Shown here: one piece after another, positions 11,648 to 24,400 of the stretch | How positions within the stretch are numbered: position 1 is the stretch's first letter | Layout of the letters: every line of letters begins with the position of its first letter | Assembly (NCBI GenBank): GCA_038496445.1 | Contig: JALMLS010000417.1 | Coordinates: forward strand, 1 to 64,000 | Source: Trichosphaerium sp. ATCC 40318 | Taxonomy: Eukaryota > Discosea > Flabellinia > Trichosidae | Direction: 5' to 3' | Length of the DNA: 64,000 nucleotides | The notes under the pieces: model-generated | The model's input: only the letters and a program-made list of their open reading frames with translations | Told to the model about the DNA's origin: nothing | Databases searched by the model: none | Made by a program: the position numbers and the translations under genes

Positions 11648-12471
11648 ATGTGGAACGCTACAGAGCTATTAGAAATGTACTTAACGACCGAAGAGCCTCG
11701 TTTGTTTCATTTAGATGTCGGTTGGTCACTGTTCTGGTGTTTAGTGCTTGGGCTTATCTATTTTATGGACCAAAGGTACAAACAAAGCGGAAATACGCGC
11801 CAAAATGAAGTTTAATAATTTACTAGTACAGATATGATTTATCTATGGTTCTTTTACCTCCATACGCCAGACGATATCGGTAGAGGTGCTTCAATGGGTA
11901 TTGGGCTTGGTATTTACATGGTAGTCCTCAAGTACGTCATTTACGCGTAAAAACCATCGCAAACGCGCTAAATAGCGTTAAATACTCGAATCCAAAGGTT
12001 TTAGTTCACTAACATTATCGATAGACCAATTATATCGTCGTTTTACTGTGAGAGCACTACCTTGCTTATTTTACTTGGATTTGTAGCATTTTATGAAGTG
12101 GGAGTTGTATCTAGGTTCCTATCTATCAATATGTGTGATGTACGACTATTTAACAATCCTGTAACGTGGTCATTCTTGTTTTCTTTTTAATTCACTTCTA
12201 GGATGTTCTACTTGGTTCACACTACCTGATTCTTGGGTTTCCTCTTGGATTCATTGTACTAGCTACACAGTCACTTGGTTATTATACTGCATTCATGTTT
12301 GGGCTTTGTCAATTAGCTCTTTTGGTCCCTCTTATTCCGATTTGTTGGATTCTTTTTCATACTCATATCTTCGTTCCTATTGTTCGTGTCATTAGTATAG
12401 TTTGTATCCCTGCATATGTGCTCATTGAAGAAGAGTTTTTTGGGCCTCATTGGACTGAGATAGATACTTAA
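11648..12471 (+). CDS. Multi-pass membrane protein, family not recognised
   Basis: Four exons joined by short introns. From MWNATELLEMYLTTEEPRLF the protein alternates hydrophobic segments: VGWSLFWCLVLGLIYFMD, MIYLWFFYLHTP, SMGIGLGIYMVVLK, TTLLILLGFVAFYEVG, LILGFPLGFIVLATQSLGYY, FMFGLCQLALLVPLIPICWI and IVRVISIVCIPAYVLIEEEF, so five to seven membrane spans. The tail FFGPHWTEIDT is short. A second in-frame ATG lies nine codons downstream. I know no family with this pattern; it could be a small transporter or scaffold. Confidence 0.6.
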
Positions 12472-12861
12472 TTTAAGCAAAGAAGGGTGCGTCAGAAACA
12501 AACTAGTTTCTCTTAAAGAGCTTGAATTGGTTTTTTAACTTGTTTCCTCTAGTACAAATACCAGACTTTAAAAACGTTATATCAAACAATGAGCACTAAA
12601 TGATGAAATGTATACGAATACGTTCGCGGCAAACGTTTTCCGCTGAAGCTCGTTATAGGAGTAAAACTGTAATTTTAATCGAAAGATAACTTTGTGTTTT
12701 TTTAAGTGAAGTTAGATTCTAATGAGGGCACTACAAGCGCTAACAGTTTTATTTACCACAAATGCAAGTTCATTAGGCTAACCTTTGCGCGATCCTTTTT
12801 TTTTGCACATTCGAATTTTCTCAATCTTGATAGTCTTTTATCTTCTTTCTTTGTTTGGGAT
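12472..12861. other. Convergent intergenic region
   Basis: Lies between the 3' ends of the plus-strand membrane-protein gene and the minus-strand repeat-protein gene; presumably both 3' UTRs. T-rich, no gene or repeat supported. Confidence 0.4.
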
Positions 12862-14255
12862 TCATTCCTTCAATTGACCATTTTCATCCCACTCTTTTGG
12901 ATTGTGTTGTGGCTCATTGTCTTTAAAATATATACGCGATTTCATTTGCCCGGTTTTATGATACTCTATTTGTTTGCCATCTTGTTTATCATCCTTGAAG
13001 TGATATTGTAACCATAACTGATCATTGTCATACCACTCTTTGTGTTCACCTTCTCTCTTGTCATCCTTGAAGTAGCAATGTATACGTAAGTATCCATTCT
13101 CATGCCACCACTTGAATTCACCATCTCTCTTGCCTTCGTTAAAATGGCAAACTGCTTTTTCTTGACCATTCACATAAAAGTCTTTTGTTTTGCAACACTG
13201 ATTATTCTTGTATTTATGGTGACATTTTAGTTTTCCGTTTTCATACCATGCTTTACCTTGATCTTTATATCCTTCATTGTAGAACAGTTGAAATTTTAGC
13301 TGTCCATTGTCATACCATGTTTTTTCTTCACAATGTTTCTTGCCGTTTTTATAGGTGGCTAGGTGAACTAGTTGACTGTTTTCATTCCATGTTTTAGAAA
13401 TACCTTGTTTATTGTCATCTTTATAAAATACTTGGTACTCTAATCTACCGTTTTTATGCCACGTTCTACCCTCACCTTCATTTTTGCCATGTTTGTAAAA
13501 GAAAAGAGATTTTAATTGACCGTTATCATACCACTCTTTTTGTTCACCTTCTTTCTTGCCATTTTGTAAATGACATTGTTGCACTAATTGACCGTTATCA
13601 TACCACTCTTTATATTCACCTTCTCTCTTGTCATCTTTGAACTGACTCTGTTGCAATAACTGACCATTGTCATACCATCGTTTGAATTCACCTTCTCTCT
13701 TGCCATCTATCAAATGAATTTGTGCACGAGACTTACCATTCTCGTACCACTCTTTAGCTAGGCCTTCAATCTCATTGTTTTTGTAATAAAAAAGATGACT
13801 CATTGTACCATTCTCATGCCATTGCTTTGATTCTCCTTCTTTCTTGTCATCTTTGAAGTAGGTTTGGTTGTGTAGTTTACCACTCTCATACCAATATTTA
13901 GCAACACCATGTTTCTTCCCATCTTTATAATAGCACGTTTCTGAAAGAACACCATTCTTGTACCAGAACTTGCATTCCCCTTGCACTCTTTTATGATTAT
14001 CAAAGTAGCATTGGACGGATACCTGACCATTTTCATAAAACTCTTCGTATAATCCTTTCTTCTGTCCACTCCGGTAAAGTCGCTTTTTAACGTTTTTGCT
14101 GTTTTCATAAAGCACCTTTACAAAAAAAACCGTTTCAACACGTGACTGTTTGAAATAAACCTAAAATGTCGTACCTCTTCTATGTCTGGTGCAAAATTAC
14201 CGCCACTGACAACATGTTCAGTGGAGTAGCACCGTAAAGGATAATACCGAAGCAT
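12862..14255 (-). CDS. YwqK/MORN-variant repeat protein
   Basis: Two exons: 14175-14255 (MLRYYPLRCYSTEHVVSGG to DIEE) and 12862-14115, joined across a GTACGA intron in phase 0. The second exon is about 17-18 tandem repeats of roughly 23 residues of the type KEWYDNGQL--Q-HFKDDKREGE, i.e. the MORN_2 / antitoxin-YwqK repeat (PF07661). Such repeats form an extended beta-hairpin solenoid; in bacteria some are immunity or antitoxin proteins, in eukaryotes the role is unclear. The first exon is Arg-rich and devoid of acids for its first dozen residues, resembling a mitochondrial presequence. Repeat units vary in both DNA and protein, so this is not a fresh amplification. The C-terminus WDENGQLKE ends mid-repeat. 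Confidence 0.85.
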
Positions 14256-14921
14256 TGTTCTTGAGCTATGTATACAGCTGCAATGCGAACCATACAATGG
14301 CAATATTTTAGTCAATCTTATTTTATGCTTGTAATGTGATTCTCGCATCACCGCATTGGGCATTTTACAGGTTTTATGCATCTTAGGATGCACGTTAACT
14401 ATTGTATATCCTAGTAAGCTGTATCAATACCATCTTATTCTTTATTGTTAAATGTACATACGTCGTAACATCTTGTAGAACGTAAGTGTTGTAGCGAAAT
14501 AAAAAAAAGATTGGTAAACTCATTGATATTTATTGACTAAAGCAACCCTTCTCAAACAATAGGACACTTAGAGTAGGAGCCGAATGATACCAAAATCACG
14601 TGATAAGCAAAATTTTTGAGGGTTATTTTTTTTTGAGAAATTTTCAACTTGCGCCTTTAGTTTTTGCATGGCTGCGCGTAGACAAAACTATGAGAGCGTT
14701 GTTTAGAGTTTTTACACGAACGCGTTTTTTCTTGACTACATATTTTTCTTAGACGGCTGTAAAGCTGCAACGGTAAGTTTTTGTTCAACAAACGAATTCG
14801 AATAAACAAAAGATTTTTTTGGAACAACCAGAAAAAAAGAGGTGATCGCGTCTCGTGACATCATTGAAAGCGAGCGTTTTTCTGAAACTTCAGAAGCACA
14901 CTCAGCAAGAAACGAAGTAAG
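14256..14921. other. Intergenic region upstream of the repeat-protein gene
   Basis: Low coding potential on both strands; contains an ATCACGTGAT palindrome near 14595 and several T-rich stretches. No protein gene supported. It abuts the permuted tRNA gene and may hold the tRNA trailer. Confidence 0.4.
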
Positions 14922-15000
14922 CGATTGGAATTCGGATATGTTACCATTACACCACCCCGCATTTTATAACAGCGGGACCGGGAATCGAACCCGGAGCTTC
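14922..15000 (-). tRNA. Putative circularly permuted tRNA-Gly(UCC)
   Basis: On the minus strand the 3' half comes first (15000 to 14971: GAAGCTCCGGG, TTCGATT, CCCGG, TCCCGCT), then a short AT-rich spacer (GTTATAAAA, 14970-14962), then the 5' half (14961 to 14922: TGCGGGG, TG, GTGTAATGGTAACAT, A, TCCGA, ATTCCAA, TCG). Rejoined in tRNA order, all arms form: acceptor GCGGGG with TCCCGC (one G-U; the outermost T-T is unpaired), D-arm GTGT/ACAT, a seven-base anticodon loop with T33 and anticodon TCC (14929-14927), anticodon stem TCCGA paired with TCG+GA across the junction, a four-base variable loop, and a T-arm CCGGG/CCCGG. Box A (TGGTGTAATGG) is perfect but lies downstream of box B (GGTTCGATTCC), which only a permuted gene explains. 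The junction falls between positions 41 and 42. Confidence 0.68.
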
Positions 15001-15447
15001 AGATACGGTAGTTTGAGTTGATGCGACGTTGACTATTACTGCACCTCGAAAATCATTACAATTACAACAGCATGGACCCAAAACGATTTACTATCAGAAA
15101 ACCACATATTTCTGAAATAAAATACAACTGAGGCTGTTGTAATACTTGCAACAGTGTACTTTAGTGCAGTAAAGTGAACACCTACATACAGTGTATTTTT
15201 GTTTCCTTGCCAAGCTGAAAAGCCGAGTTGTTATGCCCGCAAAAGCCAAGCCGAGCTGTTAACGGCTTCACGTTGGGTCTAAACCGTTTACACCAAAAGT
15301 CATTACAAGCTGAAACCACTTCGTTAACATCTCTACAGAAAACCACGCTATTCTATAAAATTGGATTTATTAACAAGGGGTTTTTGTTACATTGTTTGGT
15401 TTTTGACTTTTTAGCCATCCCAATGTAAAAGTTAAGTTGTTATTCAG
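15001..15447. other. Intergenic region
   Basis: Between the tRNA locus and the 3' end of the giant PstS-repeat gene. The first part would be the tRNA leader. No coding exon or repeat supported. Confidence 0.4.
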
Positions 15448-18400
15448 TTAATCATTAACAGCAACTGCAGCCTCAGAAGGTTCTAGTTCTATTTCGCTAT
15501 CATCTTGCTTTGTATCATCTTTAACAACTACAGGTGATTGCGTTCTCTTAAACTTCTTTGTAATACGTCTAATCCTACAACAAAGAATGCAAGCAACTAT
15601 CAATACTATAACGAACAATAACATAAAGATAACAACACCAGCAACCAATCCTCTGTTCTGCTTGTTCTGTATGTACTCTATTATAGTAGCTTGTCCTGTA
15701 GGTGCAACACTTGGTGCTGTTGTGGTATCAGGTGTATCACCAACAGATCCTTCTATACTCAAGAAATCTTCAACACCTGAAACCTCAGGATCATTTCTAT
15801 CAGAACGTATTTGACTAATTCCTTCAGCGTTTTTGGCAATAACATCACGAAGCAATTGTTCGTATCCAACACTTGACACTTTGCTCTGAGCGACTTGAGT
15901 TAAAACGTATCTAAGAGATAGCGTTAGTTACAATAGAATACACAAGAGGTATTGATGATTAAACACGTACATTGCAAAGGCTTCTGTTGCGATACCAGCT
16001 GTTCTGTGTGGTATCAAATTTTCATCAAAGATCATGTATGAAAATGTTGATAGAGGCCATGTGAGCTCACCTGGTCTGTTTACTAAAGTAAAAGCAGCCC
16101 AGTTGTCTCTTGATCTTGGAAGACCTGTATGAATAGCCTCAGTTGCTGCATCTTCAACAGAAGCTTCACTAAACAAGTATTAGCTGCCAGTTTTTTTTGA
16201 AAAAACTTTGCACAAAAGAACGTACTCTAGGGCAACCATCTCGCCGTTTTGGTTTTCTATGAGAGCATCTTGAAGTCCATTTAGTCTTGCAGTACCATAT
16301 TCAAGATAACCTTTAATGAGACGAGTAAGTACGAAATGTAAATAAGAAAGACTTTAATAAACGAGAAAGAAAACAAGATGTAAATACCGATTGAGTATGG
16401 GGTATTCTTGATTACATCAGCAACTCCTTGATCTTTGTAAGCTCCTATTGTAGATAGAGGGAACTCTGGAGCGTGTTCAGGGCCACCTTAAAGTGAGTGT
16501 AAGTAAAATATGACGTTTTTACAGGCTGATCTCGTGTAGCATTTTTAACTTACCAACTCCTTTACCAAGACGCCATTGGCTGGTAGGTGCAGCTTGTGAC
16601 AAGTAATCAGATAGTACATAAGTAGATCCTGAAGCATCAGCTCTTCTTACAACAACAATATCCTTATTGAAAGAAGCCAACCTAATTGTAAAAATCAAAA
16701 AAAAAAAATAGTTTTAGCAGAAGGAAGAAGGACTTACTGAGGGTTTAAGCTATTTATGGCTGGATCGTTCCATCTTGTTATGACACCAGAGAAAATCCTT
16801 GCCAATACACTAGCTGTCAATTGTAGCTCGTGGAAATAACCAGGAATATTGTGGGAAATAGCAACAGCACCCATAACAATAGGAATATGTAATGGTACTC
16901 TAAACAAGAAATTAGAGTTTTACGAAAAACGAAAGCAAAGTTGTTGTAACTCGCCTTGCTTTATCAACTACTTCGTTTCTTTGTTCTGTAGTCAAAGGCG
17001 CGTCACTAATACAAAATTGTACTTGATCGTCTATGTACTCTTTAACACCTCCACCAGATCCCTATCACAGTTGTAAGCCAAGTTTTAGCATAAACCGTTT
17101 TTGTGATGTTTCTTTTTTTTTTTGGAAAACGCAGCTTTGTGGCTAAACAAAAAATTGTTTTGGCGTACAATAACATCATAATTGATGTAGACTTCTGTTG
17201 GCGATTGGGAAGAGAATCCAGCAGTCCAAATATCCATGATGTTCTTAACAAAACTTGATCCACTTGCTTCAACAGTCACTCCAGCTCTAGGCCATACAGC
17301 ACCATTTGGTACTGGATCTTCTAGTGGTACTTTGTAGTATAGTTCAGAATCTGCTCCAGCAGCCAAGGTAATGAGGTTCAAAGTGTCAAGATTGTAGCTA
17401 GTAAGCTAGGGAAGAAAAGAGTAAATACAAGAAAAGAAAGATCCTTGGTTAAAACGTACCAGTTTTGGTAGAGGCTCTAACCCTTCTCCAATGCTTCTTT
17501 CTTGTGCGTTCTCGTTCATTACAAATCTTAATAATGCTTGTATTACAGCACCACCGTTACGAATATCTGACAAGTCTTGGTAAACCAAAGTGTATGCAAA
17601 CGAAGTAATAGGCCATGTGTTTGGTCCCTTTAAGTTAACTAAAGAAAGTCCATGCCATGACTCCTCTCCAAGAGGAATAATGTCATCAGCAACAGCTTGT
17701 TCAGCAGCAGAATTTACAGGTATTTTTCTAAAACAAAAAAAATCAATAAGAAAGTTCATGATTTCCACGATTTCCACGTGATAAGTTATTTTGAAGTTAT
17801 AAAAGTTGCGTACCCCATTTCAACCAATATGCCTTCAGCGTTGATCATACGAGCGAACTATTTAGAATCATTAGTATACTTTTAACATCCATCAAGAAAA
17901 CAAACAAAAAAAAAAGCAGAACTCTGTTGATACCTTTCGTGCAAACCTGTTTGCAGTGCCAAGATCAACATAACCAAAAGAGTAAGGTGTATTAGCAACA
18001 TAAGTTGCCATATCATCTGCTGTTTCAACTTGAGGAACATTCGCAGGCCAAGGAGTGTTAGGATCTAGTATATCTCGTCAACAACATGGCAATTTTTTTT
18101 GGTAAAATGTGTAATCCGTACTTTGTAATGCTGCATTGAAGTATGGGGAAGCTTTACTCAAATACTCAATGTAAAGAGAGTGTATGTTATGTTCAACACC
18201 ATTAGCATATGTGACAAGTTTTACTGTTTCACTGAGTGTAGCAAGAGTTGGATTAAGATCAACCAAAAGTTCGTGCTGCCAACGGAGAATAGAACCAGCT
18301 TGAATCCTAGCAAGGATATCGGCGTTCACGTTCTAAAAACCAAGTTAGTAAACATTGGTAAGCATCTTGTTATTGCGAACGTACAAGATCTCCATCTAGT

Positions 18401-21400
18401 TCAGGGATGTTGTAAATGATACCAACAGCAAATAAACCAGTTGGTAGTGTCAATACAGGGTAACCTGCATTCTTTTGTCTATCCCAAAGGTTTTGTGGTA
18501 GAGGTTGCTCTGTCATTGCGAACCTAACTGATCTTTGCATAAAAGACTCAACAGAGAGAGTAGAAGGTTCTACTTCTAACTCAATGCGGATATCAGCATC
18601 AGGTACTTGAGCGATGAATGTGTTACTCCAGACCTAAAAAAAGGAAAGTTAGAACCTTTCATGGCTTTTTTTTTTTTCCGTTCTATACTCACATTCCACA
18701 AGTCGTTCAGAGTAGGTGAGGTTGTACCCCTGACCTCTATACCATAGTATGGTTCTGGGAATGGCGGTTGGTAGTAGTATAGTGGTTCTTGGTCTTGTGG
18801 AAGTAAGATTGAATCAATTGAAGCTTCATTTGACTCAGCAAGCTATCACAGAGAATTAGTTTGATGTCTATTTTTCCATGCCGTACAATCTTTGGAATTC
18901 TTTCGTAACCATCTAAAATAGCACGTGATTGAGCTGCATCTGACATAGCGTATCTAAGGACCATTGTCAATAAAAGACAATAGGCAGCCAAAAAAAAACA
19001 CACCTCAAATAACCAACAAGTGCTGCAGCTTCTTCTGCCCGATGTGTTTGGTTGTAATCAACAATATAGTACATCATAAACGAAATAGGCCATGTCTCTG
19101 CACCAGCTTCATCAAGTATTTCAATATTTTCCCAAGAGTCTGCAGGTGAAGGTAATCCTCTTCTGAAAGCAACATCCGCAGCAGATTCAATATCAGCCTC
19201 GCTAAAAAAAACCAGTGTTAGTCTTCCTTATGAGTCACATGGGTAAATATTCAAACGCACGTGATACTGACAAATACGCCTGCTTTGTTTTGTAACTCAG
19301 CGGTTAGGAAGTCAAAACCTCTTGGACCTCTATAGTCAACCTATTGCTTAAAAGTTTGTATTGCGCACAGAAGTTGCTCAAAAATAATAAAAAACCAAAA
19401 ACTTGTTTGCACTCCGTACGTAGCCAATGGAGTAATCAGTGGCTTTGATTATTCTAGACATACTATTTTCCGAGTCAGCAATAGTGTCGTTGACTGGCCA
19501 ATTAATAGCTAAACAACAGTTACTAACTGTTTGATTGAAAATCTGAGACGACTTACTTCTTCCTGTGCCAAGTCTCCATACAGCTCCAGCGGCCTCATCG
19601 AGGTATCTTGTAAACATATCTGTACTTGTAGATGCATCAGATCTTACCACAACAGTTATTGCAACATTCCTAGCTACGAGTGCTAGTGTATTCAAATAAG
19701 CGAAAAACGAAGAGCAAGGGTGAAAGAAGGTACAACGTACAAGGATTAAGCTCAACCAATTCAGCATCATTCCAACGTGTGATGTCTCCTTGGAAAATCT
19801 TGGCTGCAATTGAAGCTGTAAGTTTGAGAGGGTCTGATAAAGTTCCAGCAGGAAGGGTATATCCAATAGCAACACCACCCATGATAGCAGGTATGTGCAT
19901 AGGCAACCTTAAAGGAAGGAAAAAGTTAGAACAAAATAACGAGAGGTGTTGACTTATTACCTATCTTGTATGATAAGGCTAGTACGTTCAGCAACGGTAA
20001 GTGGATATTCGGTACAATAGAAGTTTGATAGATTATCCATATATTCTTGTTTACCTGCAGCGCTTCCCTTTACGAATTTTAGTACAACTTGAATAACAGA
20101 TCAAATAGCGTACTTTTTGTTCGTAGTCAACGATTACTTTAGCGAATGATTGTGACTCAAAAGCGTAGTTCCAAGTACCAAACAATCTATCTGGGTACAC
20201 TGATCCACTACCGTAGATCGAAGCACCATCAAACGGTGGAGGAAGTGGAACAGAATAATAAGAATCTGATGTAACATTTGCTGGTAGTTCAATCTGATCA
20301 AAGGTGTCTTCATTAACAATGATGAAATCATCTCTCAAGCGAACGAAATTCTCTGCATCAACACGTGTTTGAAGAGTTTCAGAATTAGCAAATCTAAGAT
20401 ACAATATAAGCACAACATAGCATGTTATGGATTTGGTTGCCATCAAAGCAAACAAGCAAGTAAGAAATATGGTATTTTTTGTTTTCTTTAATTCGTACTT
20501 CAAAAAGCCTGCAATAGGTCCAGCTGCTTTGTTTTGTCTCAAATCAATGAAAGAAATCGCATAGATTATAGACGAGATTGGCCAACTGAATCTGCTTCCT
20601 CTATTGATAAGATTAGTACCAGCCCAATCAGATGATCCATCAGGAAGTCCATGCAGTGCTAAATCAGCACTAGCAGCTTGTATAGCCTCAGCACTACAAA
20701 GAAAGTTATGTTTGACTGTTTAGACACGTAGTTAAAACCCAAAAAAAGTCACGTGTCACGTGCTTTATGAAACAAAAGAATCAAAAAAAAACCGCTTTCA
20801 CATTACCTTATTGGTAGCCAAGTGCCGTATGCGTTTTGTACATGAACTTGTCTAAAAAAATACTTTCTTGTAGTATCATATCTAACAAAACCAAGAGAAC
20901 CTTCTGTTCTTTGTATCTCTGTAGCTATATCATCTTCACCAACACTACAAATAAAGTTCGAGCTTGTTAAGAAAGGAAACTCAGGTGTCTGTCCAATACC
21001 ACCTACAAAAGGCGTCAACTTCTTCATCATGCATAACACGTGATTTTTAAGTAACAAATATTTGCGTACCTCTTCCTACGCCAAGACGCCATGATCCAGC
21101 TGCAGCACTTGCAAGGTATTGAGAGAATAGTAGTGTTTCAGTAGAAGAAACACAAGGGACTACTACAGAAATCTGCTTGTTTGAGCTTAAACCTGGGTTC
21201 AAAGACAATATCTCAGTTACAGTCCATACATCCAAGAGTCCCTCAAATATTCTAGCAATAAGCGAAGCTTAAAAGTATTAGTCCAACGCATTCAAAAAGA
21301 GAACTCTACTTACGAGTGAGTCTAAGATCTCCTGCGAAGTCAGATTCAGGTATGTTGTGTACTAGAGCTAGGCCGTCAAGCGCAATTGGGAAGTGTAAAG

Positions 21401-24400
21401 GTTGTCTATAAAGATATTATTTAGTTTAGAATATATGATATAAGAGTACGTACAGATTGTTTCTTAACAACTCTTGGAATTCAAACGTTTCAAGAGGTTC
21501 GTCTGTTATTGTCAATTCTGAAGTACCCAAAACGCGATCATTAACAGCTTTTTCAGCCGTCTAATGTTCATATTAGGAAATTGTAACAAGAGTATATGTT
21601 ACGAATGTAACTAAAGTCAATAGTAACCCGAAAACTGAGAAATTTGAAAAAAGGTGCCTTCATCACGTGATGTTGTAAAATAAATATAAAGTATGTATTT
21701 GAGCACAAAAATAATCAAGGTACTCATAAGTAAACAACCACGTGCCGTTTCTAAGTATTCCACAGATATCGGTGTATGAGATGTAGTCTCGAATAATTCT
21801 GTTATAGACTTCAACATACTTGTCGCACGTGTTGTTCCCGTTACTAACATTTGTTCTCGTAGAAAGTATGAAAGTGAATATGGAGTTGGGTTGGTAATAA
21901 AATCAACAGAATCGCTATTAATAACCTTCAACAAAGGTGGTGGAGAAGTCAAGAAGAATCGACTTGGTGTTGCTTGAGCAAGATTTTGATTAATGTATGA
22001 AAGGAAAGCCTTGATAGCAAGTTGTTGAGTCGGACTAACGCATGAATTGTCTTCATCTGCAATATTGTATATCATAAAAGTCATTGGCCAAGAGACTAAG
22101 AAAACTAATTAGAAACCAATAAAGAAGAAACAAACTTTCTGCAGGCTTTTTTTTGAAAATAGTTGAATTCAACTTTTTGGAGGAAACAACATACAAAGGC
22201 CATTGGCATCCGTAATACTGACATGAGCCCAATCTTGGTATCCATCTGGTATTATACCTTCCAGTACACCTCTAGTAGCAGCATCGGAAATATCGGACTC
22301 TCTACAAGGAAGTTAGAATACGTAAGTTTTTGTATTGTTTTGGTTTTTCGTACGTTGGGTAGACATAGTCTCCTTGTTTGTTTCTAATATTAGCCAACTT
22401 AAGGTTAAGTCTTGCAGCTATACTATGTTCTACAACACCAATAGATCCTCTTACGTTTTGCACAAATTCTGCTACTTCAATGTCATTACCATGCTCGCTA
22501 TTGAACAAAGGTCCAGATTCTGGGTCGATATCTATAATAATGAGAAAAATGAAAAACACAGCTCTTTAAAAAAAATCGTACCAAATACTCGCCCATGAAC
22601 CCAGTAGTCAGATGCCTTTGTCAAATAGTCACTCATAATCCATGTTGCTCCATTTGGTCCAGAAAGAGCGTATATGAATTCATCAGAGGTCAACATTGGG
22701 TTTGGATCAAATCCTAATATGAAAAATTAAAACAAAGAAAAAACAGCTAAATAGATAAGTCAGTGTCGTACCTTGACCGTCATCGTGTAATCTTGGGTCG
22801 TTCCATTGCGTAATATTACCTTGGAAGATAAGGGCAATCATGTCACTTGTGAGGTTCAATGCTTGTCCACCAATCTCATCAAACTGCAAGTTGTATACCA
22901 AAGTAATGGCGCCAAGTGCAAAAGGTATATGAGTTGGTGCGCGGTTATCAAGTCTATCTAAATGGAATTGTTGTAAAGGTATCATGGATGTACTAAATTC
23001 GCTATTGCACGAAATATAGTCGTCAAGGGCAGTAAGAGAGTTCTATACAATGTAAGAAAGTAATTTGAACCAAAACTTAAAGAAAAAAAAAAAAAAAAGC
23101 TAAAAACAGAGCCGGCTTTTTTGGTGTATGACACGTGCCTTTGTTTCGTAAGAGATTTTGATAGGATTTAACGATTGAGATTCGAAACCTTTTATCCAAA
23201 TATCCATTTCTCTTTCAGGAAAAGAGCTACCACTAATATGAATCAAGGTAGACATAAAATCCATGTAATCGTATCCTGAAGTGAAAAAAAATTAGCAAAT
23301 CTTTTTTGAATCAAAAATACGAACCTTCAGCTGTTTCGATGATTTTAATAGCGTCATTGTTAAAATTCCTTACAGTGAAAGGTAGTGGTTCAAGACCTTC
23401 TTCATCAGCGAACTGTTGAGCGTAATTTGTGTTGATAAAACTAATGTGACGTTAAAAATCACGTGGGAGGTTTAACATTAATACGTGCCTCAAGAACGCA
23501 GTAATAAGAGCTCCATCACGTCCTTTTCTAAAAGAAGAGTATGAGTCGTGCGTTGACGTTCTTTGGATTATTTAAAATACGTACGCTCGAAGATCAGAGT
23601 CAATAATGATGTAAGAGAAGGTTATCATAGGCCAAGAATCTGGACCAGGCTCATCTACAAGAGAAACAACTGACCAATCATCAGTTGGAGATGGGAATAT
23701 TGCCACTGCCTCTCTGGCCGCAGAATTGATAGTAGATGCACTATAAAGCAGTTCATGTGAGATAAATCATTCAGAAAAACAAAATTTATGATAAAAACGA
23801 TAATAGAAGTAAACCGAATTTTTACGAACCTAGCCGAGACGTAGTTGCCATCTTGGTTTCTGAGTTTAGCCAACCTTACTTCCTCCTTCTGAGCAAGTCC
23901 AAATCGCTCATAAGATATAGCTCCATTAACGTTTTCGACAGCAAGAACACCGCCTAAAAAAAAAGTCATTTTTTTACTTTATCTCTTCTTGAGGTGGTTT
24001 TGTAGACCTCTTTTATACTTACCTCCTGTCCCTGTTACTGGTACAACTTCTGCAAATGCATTAAAAGGCCAAGAAGGATCTAAGAAGAGAGATATGAGTA
24101 CTTCAAAAAAAAACAAATCAAAAAGACTTACAGTCGGATTTTCCGAGTGTCCAGTTGCCTGAGGCAGCATCAAGATAGTCAGTGAACAAGTATGTTATGT
24201 CGGAAGGAAGTTCGCGGATAACAACCGTTATTTTCATGTCGGGCAGATTAAAATTACCAAGGTCAGAGAGCCTTGTATCATTCCAATTTGTTATAACACC
24301 TTGAAAAATTTCTGCTAGAACATGTGCAGTTAATAGCAGCTCTCCTTCCCATCCAGACAATCTGTATGGTACTACAACAGCACCCAGGGATACTGGTAGA

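Noticed and set aside
15001-15045. A conventional minus-strand tRNA whose 5' half would precede the T-arm (GTGCAGTAATAGTCAAC)
   Set aside because: No sequence upstream pairs with the TCCCGCT acceptor strand and the box A consensus is not met; the permuted arrangement fits every stem.
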